Notes: a model not told the origin generated them from the sequence alone. 64,000 bases of DNA from Streptomyces spirodelae (GCF_017676385.1 NZ_JAFFZN010000016.1:62001-126000), one strand, 5' to 3'; positions 1 through 9,377 are shown, counted from the first letter of the stretch. Numbers and translations: made by a program.

Positions 1-626
1 ACAGCGTGGGAGACCGCGCGGGGCGGCTCCTGGACCGGATCGCCGAGGCGGCCCGTGCGTCGGAGTTCGAGCGCTCTCTCGTACCGGTGCTCACGTCCGT
101 GCGGGAGACCGGCATGGCCATCGTGGACGCGGCGCTCCAACTGGAGCGGACGACCCCGATGCCGCCCCAGCCGCCGGCCCCGGGCCCCGAACAGATCCCG
201 CTGACGGAGCACGGTGCCCCGCCCGTTCCCTCGCAGCCGGACGAGCCGGGTGAATCGGCGGCACCCAAGCCGGAAACCGGCCAGGACAGGACCGGCGGGA
301 CGGACGACGCGGCCACGGCAGGGACCGGCCCGGCGGCGCGCGCCGCCCGCAGGATCATCGGTGACGCACCGAGTGGACTGGAGGCGCTGCTCGCCACCGA
401 ACTGGCCGCCATAAGGCAGGAGATCCACACGTTCCGCGCGGGGCACCCGCACACGGCGGTGGAGATCATCTGGCGGGCCGTAGAGGAACGGCAGCCGACC
501 ACGGACGGGACCGGGGACAGGACCGGAGACGGCACCGCTGCCGCGCCCGGGGACGGGAGCCGTGACGATGACGCTCGCGGCACGGCCCGGGAGTCCGCGG
601 GCGACGAAGGCGAAGGCGGTCGCTGA
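1..626 (+). CDS. pglY: Probable C-terminal end of BREX ATPase PglY (5'-truncated by window)
   Basis: The frame is already open at the first base, so this is the 3' end of a longer gene; a GTG at base 6 is in frame but is probably internal. The visible 207 residues hold an alpha-helical stretch, a long Pro/Glu/Asp-rich linker, a second helical segment with ARRIIGDAPSGLEALLATEL, and an acidic low-complexity tail. No catalytic motif is in view. The assignment rests on position: in BREX type 2 (Pgl) operons the gene immediately before pglZ is pglY, the large P-loop ATPase. The TGA stop overlaps the pglZ ATG (TGATG), so translation is coupled. What is missing is the Walker-motif part, which lies to the left of the window. 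Confidence 0.55.
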   Translation, partial: SVGDRAGRLLDRIAEAARASEFERSLVPVLTSVRETGMAIVDAALQLERTTPMPPQPPAPGPEQIPLTEHGAPPVPSQPDEPGESAAPKPETGQDRTGGTDDAATAGTGPAARAARRIIGDAPSGLEALLATELAAIRQEIHTFRAGHPHTAVEIIWRAVEERQPTTDGTGDRTGDGTAAAPGDGSRDDDARGTARESAGDEGEGGR

Positions 627-3484
627 TGGCCGCCCACCCTGTCGTAGGCCGCCGCGCCATCGAGATGCTGCTCCAGGTCGAGTTGCCGCAGTCCGAGGGA
701 GAACGGCTCGTCCTGGTCGACGCGGCCTACGAGGACCGCGGCCGGGAAGCCGAGTTCACCGTCCAGATCAACGGCACAAGCCGGCACGTCCGGATCAGCG
801 ACCACGACTCGCTGCTGGGAGTCGTCGACGCCTGGCAACGGCACCGGGCCGAGGCAGACGAAGACGAGAACGGCGAGAACGGGGACAAGGACGAGGACAG
901 GGTGCTCGTCGTGACCGGGCGGGTCCCAGCCGAGCAGCTCGGCTGGGATCTGCGTGCCCACGCCGTGCGGCACCGTCCCCTGCCCGTGGACCGGGCTGAA
1001 ATCGTCAAACAGCTCTTCGGAGCCACCGACCTGGACCCCCGTATGTCCGGGGAGCGCTGGCTCCTCGACGCGCTGCTGGAGGCGGAGCCGGTGGACGGCG
1101 GCTGGCCACGTGCCGGCGCCGTCCTCACCCGGGACCGCGCGGTGCGGGCGCTGCTGGCCCAGCGGCTCGGACTGGGCGACACCACCTCCGACACTCTCGA
1201 CCTCGACGCGGACACGCTGTTCGCCTGGTCCCGTACGCCGACCGGCCCCGCCACGTACGCGGCGCTCCCCCTCGCCGAACGCGAGGGGATCGCCGAGTGG
1301 CTCGCACAGGCCGCGGGACCGGCCGCCGCCACCCTGATGGCGCTGGCGGCCGACGGGCGGGGTGAGCAGGCGCTGCCGCTGGGGGCACTCGCCTCCGCGG
1401 CACTCTCCTCGGAGGCGGCCGAGGCAGCCGGGTTCGCGCTCGGCACCCTCTTCGGCCCGGCGCTCTCCTCCTTCGAGGCGCTGCGGCCCTTCGCGGACGC
1501 CGCGACCGGCGTCCTCACCCGCTGGATCGCACAGGCCGAGAGCAGCGGACCGCAGCGCGAGGAGGCCCGCGGTCGTGTCCTCGACGTCCTCGAGCACGCC
1601 GACCGGCTGTCGACGGAGGCCAAGCTCAGCCCGTTGATCGGCACCGACCGGCTCCTGCCGTCCGGCTACCGGCAGCGGCTGCGCGACCTGGCCGCTCTGC
1701 TCGGCGGACCAGCAGGGCCGGCGGAGACCGCCCTGCGCCACCTCACGGAGCACCAGCTCAGCACCGTTTACGCCGACTCCACGGAAACGGCCCGTGCCGC
1801 CGTGCGGCTGGTGCGATGGCTCCACCGCCCACTGCCGCCGGTCGAATCGGTGGGGCGAGCGGTGCGGGCGCACATGGCCTCGTCCGGGTGGGCCGATCTG
1901 GCGGTGAGCATCCTCGCCGAGGGGGACAGCTCGCGGGACGCCGCCGTGGCGGGCGCCTACGAGAAGCTGATAACAGCCGTACGAGCGCGGCGTGCGCGCC
2001 TTGACGAGGCATTCGCCCAGCGGCTCGCCGTGTGGACCGAAGGCGCCTCACAGCAGGCACCGGGCGGCGCCCTGCTCATCGAGGACGTTCTCACGGAGGC
2101 GGCCGCACCACTCGCCCGCAACGGCGGCAGACCGCTGATCCTCGTCCTGGACGGGATGAGCGCCGACGTGGCCGTCCAGCTCGCCGGAGAGCTGGACCGG
2201 CGGGTGTGGACCGAGGTGGTACCCAAACCCGGGCCCGGCCGGCAGCCCGCGCGGCAGGCCGCCGTGTCGATGGTGCCTTCGGTGACGAGAATCAGCCGGG
2301 CGTCGTTGCTGTGCGCGCGTGCGGAGGAAGGCGGGCAGAACAAGGAGCGGACCGGATTCGCCACCTTCTGGAAGCGGCGACGCCGTGAGGCACAGCTCTT
2401 CCACAAGGGCGGCTACGAAGGGCCCCCCGGTCACGGGCTGGCGCCTGAACTGCTCCAGACTCTCGCCTCCGACGACATCGTCGGTGTCGTCCTCAACACC
2501 ATCGACGACGCGCTGGCCGACGGCCGCGAAGGCATCGCCGGCCGGTGGAGGATCGGCGACATCGCCAAACTGCCCAACCTGCTCAACGCCGCCCGCGACT
2601 ACGGCAGGCCGGTCCTGCTCGTCTCCGACCACGGCCACGTCCTGGACCGCACTCCGCGCACGCATCAGCAGACCGCGGCCGACGGTGTGCAGGGGGCACG
2701 GTGGCGCACCGGCACCCCCGAGGACGGCGAGATCCTGCTGGCGGGTCCCCGAGTCGGAGCCCCCGGCGGCCGGGCCGTCCTCCCCTGGCGCGAGGACCTG
2801 CGCTACACGGCCCGGCAGGCCGGCTACCACGGCGGCGCCTCACTCGCCGAGGTCACCGTCCCCGTGATCACTCTCGTCCCGTCCGCAGCGCTGATCCCCG
2901 ACGGGTGGACACTGCTGCCGGCCGAGGGCACTGCACCGGGCTGGTGGCGCGGCGAGCAGGACCCCGCGCCCGACTCGGAGCCGCCCGCCACCTTCGAGGC
3001 CACCGCCGCCACGGGCACCGGGAGCCCTGCGGCATCCGCACCTCCCCTCGTCGAGGTGCCGGTCGCCGCCGTCGACAGCGAGGCCGCAGAGGGAACGCGC
3101 GGGCCGCGAACGGAGCCCCGAGCCGAGCCCGCCTCCCCGACACCTGGCCGAAACAGCCTCGGGGAGCGCGTCGTGCGCTCCGACCCGTACGAGGCACAGC
3201 GCAAGTTCGTCCGGGGCATCCAGGGCGACAAGGGGGACACAGCCGTCGCCGCCGCGCTCGACGCGCTGGTGGAGGCGGGCGGGAAGCTGTCACCCGGTGC
3301 GGTGGCCGCCGCGGCCCAGTCCGCCACGGGCCGGTCGCAGCGCAACCCGGAGAGGTTCGCCACCGTCCTGGAACGCCTGCTCAACGTCGACGGCTACCCC
3401 GTGCTCCAACTCGTCGAGTCCGGGCGCACCGTCCAACTCAACAAGGCGCTTCTCGAAGAGCAGTTCCTGGGAGACGTCGAATGA
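626..3484 (+). CDS. pglZ: BREX phage-defence protein PglZ (alkaline-phosphatase-like domain)
   Basis: 952 residues, the usual size of Streptomyces PglZ. The PglZ domain is a member of the alkaline phosphatase superfamily: the metal-site motif LVLDGMSAD has its Asp near residue 509, and the second metal motif LLVSDHGHVLDR has Asp-His-x-His near 668-671. The N-terminal half is helical with no clear motif; residues about 790-860 are a Pro/Ala/Glu-rich linker before a C-terminal helical domain. In BREX type 2 the protein is required for phage exclusion together with PglW/X/Y; its biochemical role is still debated. The ATG overlaps the upstream stop by one base and its own stop overlaps the brxD start (ATGA), so the operon is tightly coupled. 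Confidence 0.9.
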   Translation: MAAHPVVGRRAIEMLLQVELPQSEGERLVLVDAAYEDRGREAEFTVQINGTSRHVRISDHDSLLGVVDAWQRHRAEADEDENGENGDKDEDRVLVVTGRVPAEQLGWDLRAHAVRHRPLPVDRAEIVKQLFGATDLDPRMSGERWLLDALLEAEPVDGGWPRAGAVLTRDRAVRALLAQRLGLGDTTSDTLDLDADTLFAWSRTPTGPATYAALPLAEREGIAEWLAQAAGPAAATLMALAADGRGEQALPLGALASAALSSEAAEAAGFALGTLFGPALSSFEALRPFADAATGVLTRWIAQAESSGPQREEARGRVLDVLEHADRLSTEAKLSPLIGTDRLLPSGYRQRLRDLAALLGGPAGPAETALRHLTEHQLSTVYADSTETARAAVRLVRWLHRPLPPVESVGRAVRAHMASSGWADLAVSILAEGDSSRDAAVAGAYEKLITAVRARRARLDEAFAQRLAVWTEGASQQAPGGALLIEDVLTEAAAPLARNGGRPLILVLDGMSADVAVQLAGELDRRVWTEVVPKPGPGRQPARQAAVSMVPSVTRISRASLLCARAEEGGQNKERTGFATFWKRRRREAQLFHKGGYEGPPGHGLAPELLQTLASDDIVGVVLNTIDDALADGREGIAGRWRIGDIAKLPNLLNAARDYGRPVLLVSDHGHVLDRTPRTHQQTAADGVQGARWRTGTPEDGEILLAGPRVGAPGGRAVLPWREDLRYTARQAGYHGGASLAEVTVPVITLVPSAALIPDGWTLLPAEGTAPGWWRGEQDPAPDSEPPATFEATAATGTGSPAASAPPLVEVPVAAVDSEAAEGTRGPRTEPRAEPASPTPGRNSLGERVVRSDPYEAQRKFVRGIQGDKGDTAVAAALDALVEAGGKLSPGAVAAAAQSATGRSQRNPERFATVLERLLNVDGYPVLQLVESGRTVQLNKALLEEQFLGDVE

Positions 3485-4830
3485 GCACCCCCGTGTCCGA
3501 GGTGAGTGCCGCGCGGCGGCGCGAGGTCGTCGACGCACTGCGGCGCGGCACCGTTCCGCAAGCCGGTCTCGGCCTGTTCGCCGTCGGTCTCGAACGCTTC
3601 GAGACCGCCCTGGACGACGACCTCGCCACCGTGGCCCGGGACGGTTCGGCCTTCCACGCCCTGCGCGGCGAGTACGGCTCCGGCAAGACCTTCTTCGCAC
3701 GCTGGCTCGCCGAACGCGCCAAACGTCGCGGGCTCGCCGTCAGCGAAGTGCAGATCTCCGAAACCGAGACGCCCCTGCACCGGCTGGAGACCGTCTACCG
3801 GCGACTCGTCGAACGTCTCACCACGGCCACACACCGGCCCTCCGCCCTCCGGGCGGTCATCGACTCCTGGTTCTTCGCGCTGGAGGAGGAGGCCCTGGCC
3901 GACGGCGCCATCGCCGACGACGACGAGGCAGCACTGGCACAGGCGGTGGACGAACTTCTGGAGCGGCGACTGGCCGACGTCGCCCGCACCACGCCCGCCT
4001 TCTCCGCGGCGCTGCGCGGCTACCGGCAAGCGGTGGCGGCAGGGGACGGGGCACACGCCGAGTCCCTCATCGCCTGGCTCGGCGGGCAGCGCTCCGTGGC
4101 GGCCTCCGCCAAACGCGCGGCGGGCGTGCGGGGCGACCTGGACCACTTCGGCGCGCTGGGCTTCCTCCAGGGCCTCCTCACCGTGCTGCGGGACTGCGGG
4201 CACCCTGGTCTGCTGCTCGTCCTCGACGAGGTGGAGACCCTCCAGCGGGTGCGCTCGGACGTACGGGAGAAGTCCCTCAACGCTCTGCGCCAGCTCCTCG
4301 ACGAGATCGACGCGGGCCGCTTCCCGGGGCTCTTCCTCGTCATCACCGGCACCCCCGCGTTCTACGACGGACAGCAGGGCGTGCAGCGCCTCGCTCCCCT
4401 CGCCCAGCGGCTGGCCACCGACTTCACCACCGACCCGCGCTTCGACTCCCCCCGCGCCGTACAACTGCGCCTTCCCGGATTCGACCTGCCGGCCCTCGGC
4501 GAACTGGGACGCAAAGTCCGTGACCTCTACGCGGGAGCCGCCCGTCACCCCGAGCGGCTCGCGGCCCGCGTCGACGACGCCTATCTCGACGAGCTGGCCC
4601 GCGCGCTCACCGGCTCGCTCGGCGGCAAGGTCGGTATCGCCCCGCGTCTGTACCTGCGCAAACTCGTCGCCGATGTCCTGGACCGGGTCGACGAGTTCGC
4701 GGACTTCGATCCCCGCACCCACTACGCCCTCACCCTGAACAGCGCCGAACTCACCGAGACCGAACGGAGCGCGGCCGTCGGCGCCGGCGACGTCGAACTG
4801 GACGTGGACCCGGACCTGGACCCGTCATGA
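3481..4830 (+). CDS. brxD: BREX system ATP-binding protein BrxD
   Basis: 449 residues. An AAA/P-loop ATPase: Walker A is GEYGSGKT at residues 64-71, preceded by FHALR, and Walker B is LLLVLDEVETLQ near 243-253, followed by arginine-rich helices and VITGTPAFYDG. This layout is that of the BrxD family (formerly DUF2791), an accessory ATPase of BREX types 2 and 6. The ATG at 3481 was chosen because it overlaps the pglZ stop as ATGA; a longer reading frame upstream runs out of frame through pglZ and is not used. The stop overlaps the next ATG in the same way. Order pglZ-brxD-helicase is diagnostic of BREX type 2. Confidence 0.88.
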   Translation: MSTPVSEVSAARRREVVDALRRGTVPQAGLGLFAVGLERFETALDDDLATVARDGSAFHALRGEYGSGKTFFARWLAERAKRRGLAVSEVQISETETPLHRLETVYRRLVERLTTATHRPSALRAVIDSWFFALEEEALADGAIADDDEAALAQAVDELLERRLADVARTTPAFSAALRGYRQAVAAGDGAHAESLIAWLGGQRSVAASAKRAAGVRGDLDHFGALGFLQGLLTVLRDCGHPGLLLVLDEVETLQRVRSDVREKSLNALRQLLDEIDAGRFPGLFLVITGTPAFYDGQQGVQRLAPLAQRLATDFTTDPRFDSPRAVQLRLPGFDLPALGELGRKVRDLYAGAARHPERLAARVDDAYLDELARALTGSLGGKVGIAPRLYLRKLVADVLDRVDEFADFDPRTHYALTLNSAELTETERSAAVGAGDVELDVDPDLDPS

Positions 4831-6998
4831 GGCAACCGGTCGAGGTCCTGGACCTCCTGGACCCCGTCCTCGGACACCACATCGTCAACGCGCTGGGCTG
4901 GCGCTCCCTGCGTCCGCTCCAGGAAGCGGCCGTGGAACCGCTTCTTGGCGGCGAGGACGCCGTCCTGCTGGCCCCCACGGCCGGGGGCAAGACCGAGGCA
5001 GCCGTCTTCCCGCTGCTGACGCGCATGAACCGGCACGGCTGGAAGGGCACCAGCGTGCTGTACGTGTGCCCGCTCAAGGCGCTGCTCAACAACCTCCACC
5101 CCCGGCTGCGGACGTATGCGGAGTGGCTGGGCCGTACGGTCGAGCTGTGGCACGGCGACGTCACAACGCCCCGGCGCCGCCGCATCCTCTCCCACCGGCC
5201 CGACATCCTCCTCACCACGCCGGAGTCCCTGGAGTCCATGCTGGTGAGCACCCATGTCGACCACCGGGTCTTCTTCTCGGGGCTGCACGCCGTCGTCGTC
5301 GACGAAGTGCACGCCTTCGCGGGCGACGACCGGGGCTGGCACCTGCTGGCCGTCCTGGAACGCCTGAGCCATGTCGTCGGGCGCCCACTCCAACGGGTCG
5401 GACTGTCGGCCACCGTCGGCAACCCCGACGAGCTGCTGACCTGGCTCCAGGGTTCGGGACAGGGGCGTCGCCCCGCCCGGGTCATCGCCCCCCACCTCGG
5501 CGAAACCGAACCCGGCACAGCAGCCGCGCCCGCAGCGCCGCCCACAGCAGCCGCACCTTCCCCCTCCGGCGACATCGAACTGGACTACGTCGGCTCCGTC
5601 GCCAACGCGGCGACGGTGATCGCCGCCCTGCACCGGGGGGAGAAGCGCCTGGTCTTCTGCGAAAGCCGCCGCACGGTGGAAGAGCTGGGCGAGCAACTGC
5701 GCCGCAAAGGCGTGACCACCTTCCTCTCCCACGCCTCGCTGTCCGTGGCCGAACGTCGCCGCGCCGAGGATGCCTTCGCCGAAGCCCGCGACTGCGTCAT
5801 CGTCTCCACCAGCACTCTGGAACTCGGCATCGACGTCGGCGACCTGGACCGCATCATCCAGCTCGACGCACCGTCCACCGTGGCTTCGTTCCTCCAGCGC
5901 CTCGGCCGCACGGGACGCCGCCCCGGAGCCTCCCGCAACTGTCTGTTCCTCGCGCTCGACGAAGCCGGGCTGCTCTCCGCGGCGGCCCTTCTGCTGCAGT
6001 GGTCGCGGGGCTGGGTCGAACCCGTCGTGGCCCCACCCGAGCCCCGTCACCTGGTGACCCAGCAACTGCTCGCCCTGTGCCTGCAGGAACACCGTGTCGG
6101 AGAGAACCTGTGGCGGGAGTGGTGGGGCGGAATCGGCCCCTTCGGGCCCGGAGCGGCACCCGTCGTGCGCCACCTGGTCGAGCAGGGATATCTGGAACAG
6201 GACGGTGGAGTCCTGTTCATCGGGCCCGAGGCCGAACGCCGCTACGGGCACCGGCACTTCATGAACCTTACGGCGGTCTTCACCGCGCCCCCCGAGTTCG
6301 CCGTCTACAACGGTCGTTCCGAGATCGGCCGCACCGATCCCGACCTGCTGACCGAGGAAGTCGCCGGTCCGCGCAAGCTGCTGCTCGCGGGACGGAGCTG
6401 GCTGGTGACGTACATCGACTGGAGCCGCAGGCGCTGCTTCGTGGAACCGACCGACGAAGGCGGACGCGCCCGCTGGAGCGGCTTCGGCGGAGACCGGGTC
6501 TGCTCCTTCGCCCTGACCCGAGCCGCCCGCGATGTCCTGCTCGGTGCGGACCCTCCCGTAAGCCTGACGAAACGGGCCGCCGTCAGACTCACCAAGGCCC
6601 GCGACGCACACACGGACTCGGTGCACCCGGACGGAACCGTTGTCACCCGTCTCCCGGACGGCGACATCCGCTGGTGGACGTGGGCCGGCCACCGAGCCAA
6701 CGCCACACTGGCCGCCTCACTGCCCTCCGTCGTCGCCCCGCAGCGACGATTCGCCGACCACTGGATCCGGCTCCGGGACGACGTCACCCCGGCCCGCTGG
6801 AAGACCGCCGTCGCGGATGCCGCCGCTGGGATGTGTCTTCCGGAGGTCGACGCGCGTGCGGTGCGTGGGCTCAAGTTCGGGGAAGCGCTTCCTCCCCGTC
6901 TGGCCGAGGCGACACTCGCCGCGCGCACCGCCGACGAGGAGGGGGCCCGTGCGGTCCTTGCCGCACCAGTGCGCTTCACCACACTCGCCCGCCAGTAG
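4827..6998 (+). CDS. brxHI: BREX DEAD/DEAH-box helicase BrxHI
   Basis: 723 residues, Lhr-like superfamily 2 helicase. Q-motif-like LGWRSLRPLQEAAV at 23-36; motif I APTAGGKTEAA at 49-59; Ia CPLKALLNN; II DEVH in VVVDEVHAF near 160; III LSATVGN near 193; IV/V region STSTLELGIDVGDLDRI; VI QRLGRTGRR near 357. The C-terminal third (after about residue 400) has no recognised motif, as in BrxHI. It is the last gene of the BREX operon here; after it comes a 186-base gap and the convergent tspO-like gene. A nuclease domain is not visible, so helicase/translocase activity is the safe call. Confidence 0.88.
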   Translation: MRQPVEVLDLLDPVLGHHIVNALGWRSLRPLQEAAVEPLLGGEDAVLLAPTAGGKTEAAVFPLLTRMNRHGWKGTSVLYVCPLKALLNNLHPRLRTYAEWLGRTVELWHGDVTTPRRRRILSHRPDILLTTPESLESMLVSTHVDHRVFFSGLHAVVVDEVHAFAGDDRGWHLLAVLERLSHVVGRPLQRVGLSATVGNPDELLTWLQGSGQGRRPARVIAPHLGETEPGTAAAPAAPPTAAAPSPSGDIELDYVGSVANAATVIAALHRGEKRLVFCESRRTVEELGEQLRRKGVTTFLSHASLSVAERRRAEDAFAEARDCVIVSTSTLELGIDVGDLDRIIQLDAPSTVASFLQRLGRTGRRPGASRNCLFLALDEAGLLSAAALLLQWSRGWVEPVVAPPEPRHLVTQQLLALCLQEHRVGENLWREWWGGIGPFGPGAAPVVRHLVEQGYLEQDGGVLFIGPEAERRYGHRHFMNLTAVFTAPPEFAVYNGRSEIGRTDPDLLTEEVAGPRKLLLAGRSWLVTYIDWSRRRCFVEPTDEGGRARWSGFGGDRVCSFALTRAARDVLLGADPPVSLTKRAAVRLTKARDAHTDSVHPDGTVVTRLPDGDIRWWTWAGHRANATLAASLPSVVAPQRRFADHWIRLRDDVTPARWKTAVADAAAGMCLPEVDARAVRGLKFGEALPPRLAEATLAARTADEEGARAVLAAPVRFTTLARQ

Positions 6999-7184
6999 CC
7001 GGCGTCGGATGCCACGGCCCGGCCTGGCGATCGTGGCGGGCGGTCACGACGTGAAGCCGTGCTGGACGCCGTCATCCTGGAAGCGGCGCCGCATCAGGCA
7101 ACCACCGAATCCGCACCGGTCGAGCCTCCGGCGACCTCGCGGTCCTCGTTTCACGGCTGCCCCAACCGGACGGCGTGGACCGGA

Positions 7185-7727
7185 TCACGTGTTGAGCAGC
7201 CAGATGGAGAGGTTGAGAGCGGCGGCGAACGCGACCCATGCCATGTAGGGCAGGAGCAGCACAGCCGCGGCCCGGCGCCGCCGGCCGAAGGCGGCGACGG
7301 TGCCGGCCAGGGCGACGAGCAGGAGACAGATGTCGACAAAGGCCAGTCCGTAGGCGTCGGCTGCGAAGAACAGGGGGGTCCAGGCGAGGTTGAGAGCGAG
7401 CTGCACGGACCACCAGGTCATCGCCACGACGTGGCCGGTTGTCCGAGAGCGCAGTACGAGCCAGGCGGCGACGGCGATCGTGCCGTAGAGCACGGTCCAC
7501 ACAGGGCCGAAGAGCCATCCCGGTGGAGCCCAGGACGGTTTGGTCAGCGCCTGGTAGGTCTCTGCGGAGTCGGCGGCGGCGAAACCACCTGCCGCGGCCA
7601 CCGCGTAACACACCGCGAGCAGCAGGAGCAGCGTCGGCCAGCCCGCGCGCGGCCGGCCGGTCGGCTCCCGGCCCGTCGGCTCCCGGCCCGTCGGCTCGCG
7701 ACCGTCGTCGCCCGTCAGCTCGGCCAT
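7185..7727 (-). CDS. TspO/MBR family tryptophan-rich sensory protein
   Basis: 180 residues with five hydrophobic segments and the family's Trp/Pro-rich loop (TKPSWAPPGWLFGPVWTVLYG near residues 65-85) and WWSVQLALNLAWTPLFF. TspO proteins are membrane proteins that bind porphyrins/tetrapyrroles and in purple bacteria modulate photopigment genes in response to oxygen and light. The ATG at 7727 is preceded by GGAGGAA at a good distance. The N-terminus carries three copies of GREPT(G) before the first membrane segment, encoded by a short DNA tandem repeat. The gene diverges from the crtY arm of the carotenoid locus, so a shared light or tetrapyrrole response is possible; that is inference. Confidence 0.85.
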   Translation of the reverse strand: MAELTGDDGREPTGREPTGREPTGRPRAGWPTLLLLLAVCYAVAAAGGFAAADSAETYQALTKPSWAPPGWLFGPVWTVLYGTIAVAAWLVLRSRTTGHVVAMTWWSVQLALNLAWTPLFFAADAYGLAFVDICLLLVALAGTVAAFGRRRRAAAVLLLPYMAWVAFAAALNLSIWLLNT

Positions 7728-8072
7728 TGTTTCCTCCGATCGATCACCGGGCCAGGGTGCCTGAGCGCGGGGCTGGTACACGGCGTGCGCGTCGGCGTCG
7801 CCGTTCCGCTTGCTCCACACCGGTGACACCTGGTCGCGAGGTGTGATCGAACGACCGGGAGAGGCCGGCCTCCTGTCGTTGGGGGTACTTGGCCGTGGCG
7901 CCTGGCATCGGCCAGTGGAACGTGGTCCGCTGGACCGGCGGTCGCGGCTGCGCCACTCGTCGTCGACCCCCCGCGGCTGCCACGTTCGGACAGGGTCCGG
8001 CCGGGAGCGCAGAGCGAGCAAGCCGTCCCCGGCCTCCGTGCGCCACAGGTATCGCGTCGACCGAGGAGCACC
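7728..8072. other. Divergent intergenic region between tspO-like gene and crtY leader ORF
   Basis: About 345 bases with no supported gene. It should hold the promoters of both flanking transcripts. The clearest element is the inverted repeat at 7824-7846 listed separately. I see no convincing pair of -35/-10 hexamers. Confidence 0.5.
7824..7846. promoter_or_regulatory. Operator-like inverted repeat upstream of crtY
   Basis: TGACACCT (7824-7831), a 7-base spacer, and AGGTGTGA (7839-7846): arms match at 7 of 8 positions. The core CACCT/AGGTG also occurs upstream of crtI at 15492-15507, which suggests a common DNA-binding regulator of the two carotenoid arms. The regulator itself is not in the window. 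Confidence 0.4.
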
Positions 8073-8156
8073 ATGGACCGACGAACACCGCCGGACACCG
8101 AGCCGCAGCGCACGGCCCCGGACGGAACACCCGTCGTCGAACGGCGAGCACGGTGA
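8073..8156 (+). CDS. Short leader ORF coupled to crtY (27 codons)
   Basis: ATG preceded by GAGGAG with a 4-base spacer, a far better ribosome site than that of crtY. The product is a hydrophilic 27-residue peptide (starts MDRRTPPDTE, ends VVERRAR) of no recognised family. Its TGA overlaps the crtY GTG as GTGA, so ribosomes finishing the leader can restart on crtY. The likely role is translational coupling rather than a functional peptide. Confidence 0.45.
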   Translation: MDRRTPPDTEPQRTAPDGTPVVERRAR

Positions 8157-9370
8157 CCCCCCGCGACGCCGAAGCGCACGACACCGTCGTCGTCGGAGGG
8201 GGTGCGGCCGGTCTCAGCCTGGCGCACCGGCTGACGGAGGCCGGCGCTTCCCCCGTGACCGTGGTCGAGCCGCCGGACGGTCCGCTGCGCCCTGCGGAGC
8301 GGACCTGGTGCTACTGGGAGTCGGGCGTCGACGGCCTCGAAGAGGTCGTCAGCGCGTCATGGTCGAAGCTGCGGGTACACGGCGCCGACGGCCGCCCTGT
8401 CACCGTCGAGCCGGCCCCGTTCACTTACCGCATGGTGCGGTCGACCGACTTGGAACGCATGGTCCACGGCCGGCTGGCCCGGTCGGACGGCGGGCGTCTG
8501 TTGCGTGCGACGGTGGAAACGGTGTGCGCCCTGCGCAAAGGAGCGGAGGTCCGGTGCACGCTGCCGGGGGGCTCGTCCCTGACGCTGCGCGCCCGACGCG
8601 TGTTCGACTCCCGACCGCTGCCCGCCCTGCCGCCGGCGCGTACGCGGTTGCTCCAGCACTTCCGCGGCTGGTTCGTGCGCACCGACACCGACCGGTTCGA
8701 TCCCGCGGTCGCGGACCTGATGGACTTCCGGGTCCCGCAGCCGGCGCACGGGCTCGCCTTCGGCTACGTGCTGCCGCTGGCGCCGGACCGGGCGCTCGTG
8801 GAGTACACCGAGTTCTCCGGCGCGGTGGTGAGCACCAAGGCGTACGAGTCGGCACTCGGTCATTACTGCCGCGACATCCTGGGACTCGGCGCGCTCACGG
8901 TGGAGCAGCCGGAGCAGGGGGCCATCCCCATGACCGACGCACGCTTTCCGCGGCGGGTCGGAGCCGCCGTGTTCCGCATCGGGACCGCGGGCGGCGCCAC
9001 TCGGCCGGCCACGGGCTACACCTTCGCCGCGGTGCAGCGACAGAGCAGAGCCATCGCCGCCACCCTGGGCGACGGGCACGAGACCGTGCCCGCGCCCTAC
9101 GGGCGCCGCGCGCTGGCGATGGACGCGATCCTGCTGCGTGCTCTGGACACCGGGCGGATCAACGGCCCTGACTTCTTCACCAACCTGTTCCGGCGCGTCC
9201 CGGCCGAGCGCCTCCTGCGCTTTCTCGACGGTACGACCTCGTCCCGGGAGAAGTGGCGCATCGGACTGCGCACTCCTGTTCGGCCGATGCTCTGCACCGC
9301 GGCCGAACTGCCTTTCCTGCCCCGCCGTTCCTGGCCTGCCGTTCCCGGCCTGCCGTACGAATCGGAGTAA
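8153..9370 (+). CDS. crtY: Lycopene cyclase CrtY
   Basis: 405 residues, FAD-dependent lycopene beta-cyclase, converting lycopene to beta-carotene. The N-terminal Rossmann motif VVVGGGAAGLSLAHRL lies at residues 12-27, followed by RTWCYWE and the middle-region FGYVLPLAPDRALVEYTEFS typical of CrtY/CrtL. The start is the GTG at 8153, chosen because it overlaps the stop of the leader ORF; the sequence upstream is not CrtY-like. It heads the rightward crtY-crtT-crtU arm with 7 bases to crtT. In S. griseus-type clusters the same three genes make isorenieratene from lycopene. Confidence 0.9.
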   Translation: MTPRDAEAHDTVVVGGGAAGLSLAHRLTEAGASPVTVVEPPDGPLRPAERTWCYWESGVDGLEEVVSASWSKLRVHGADGRPVTVEPAPFTYRMVRSTDLERMVHGRLARSDGGRLLRATVETVCALRKGAEVRCTLPGGSSLTLRARRVFDSRPLPALPPARTRLLQHFRGWFVRTDTDRFDPAVADLMDFRVPQPAHGLAFGYVLPLAPDRALVEYTEFSGAVVSTKAYESALGHYCRDILGLGALTVEQPEQGAIPMTDARFPRRVGAAVFRIGTAGGATRPATGYTFAAVQRQSRAIAATLGDGHETVPAPYGRRALAMDAILLRALDTGRINGPDFFTNLFRRVPAERLLRFLDGTTSSREKWRIGLRTPVRPMLCTAAELPFLPRRSWPAVPGLPYESE

Positions 9371-9377
9371 GCCACCG

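Noticed and set aside
3394..6692. Long minus-strand open frames (442 and 656 codons) opposite brxD and brxHI
   Set aside because: Antisense shadows typical of GC-rich DNA; composition lacks recognisable domains while the plus strand carries clear BREX motifs and overlapping starts.
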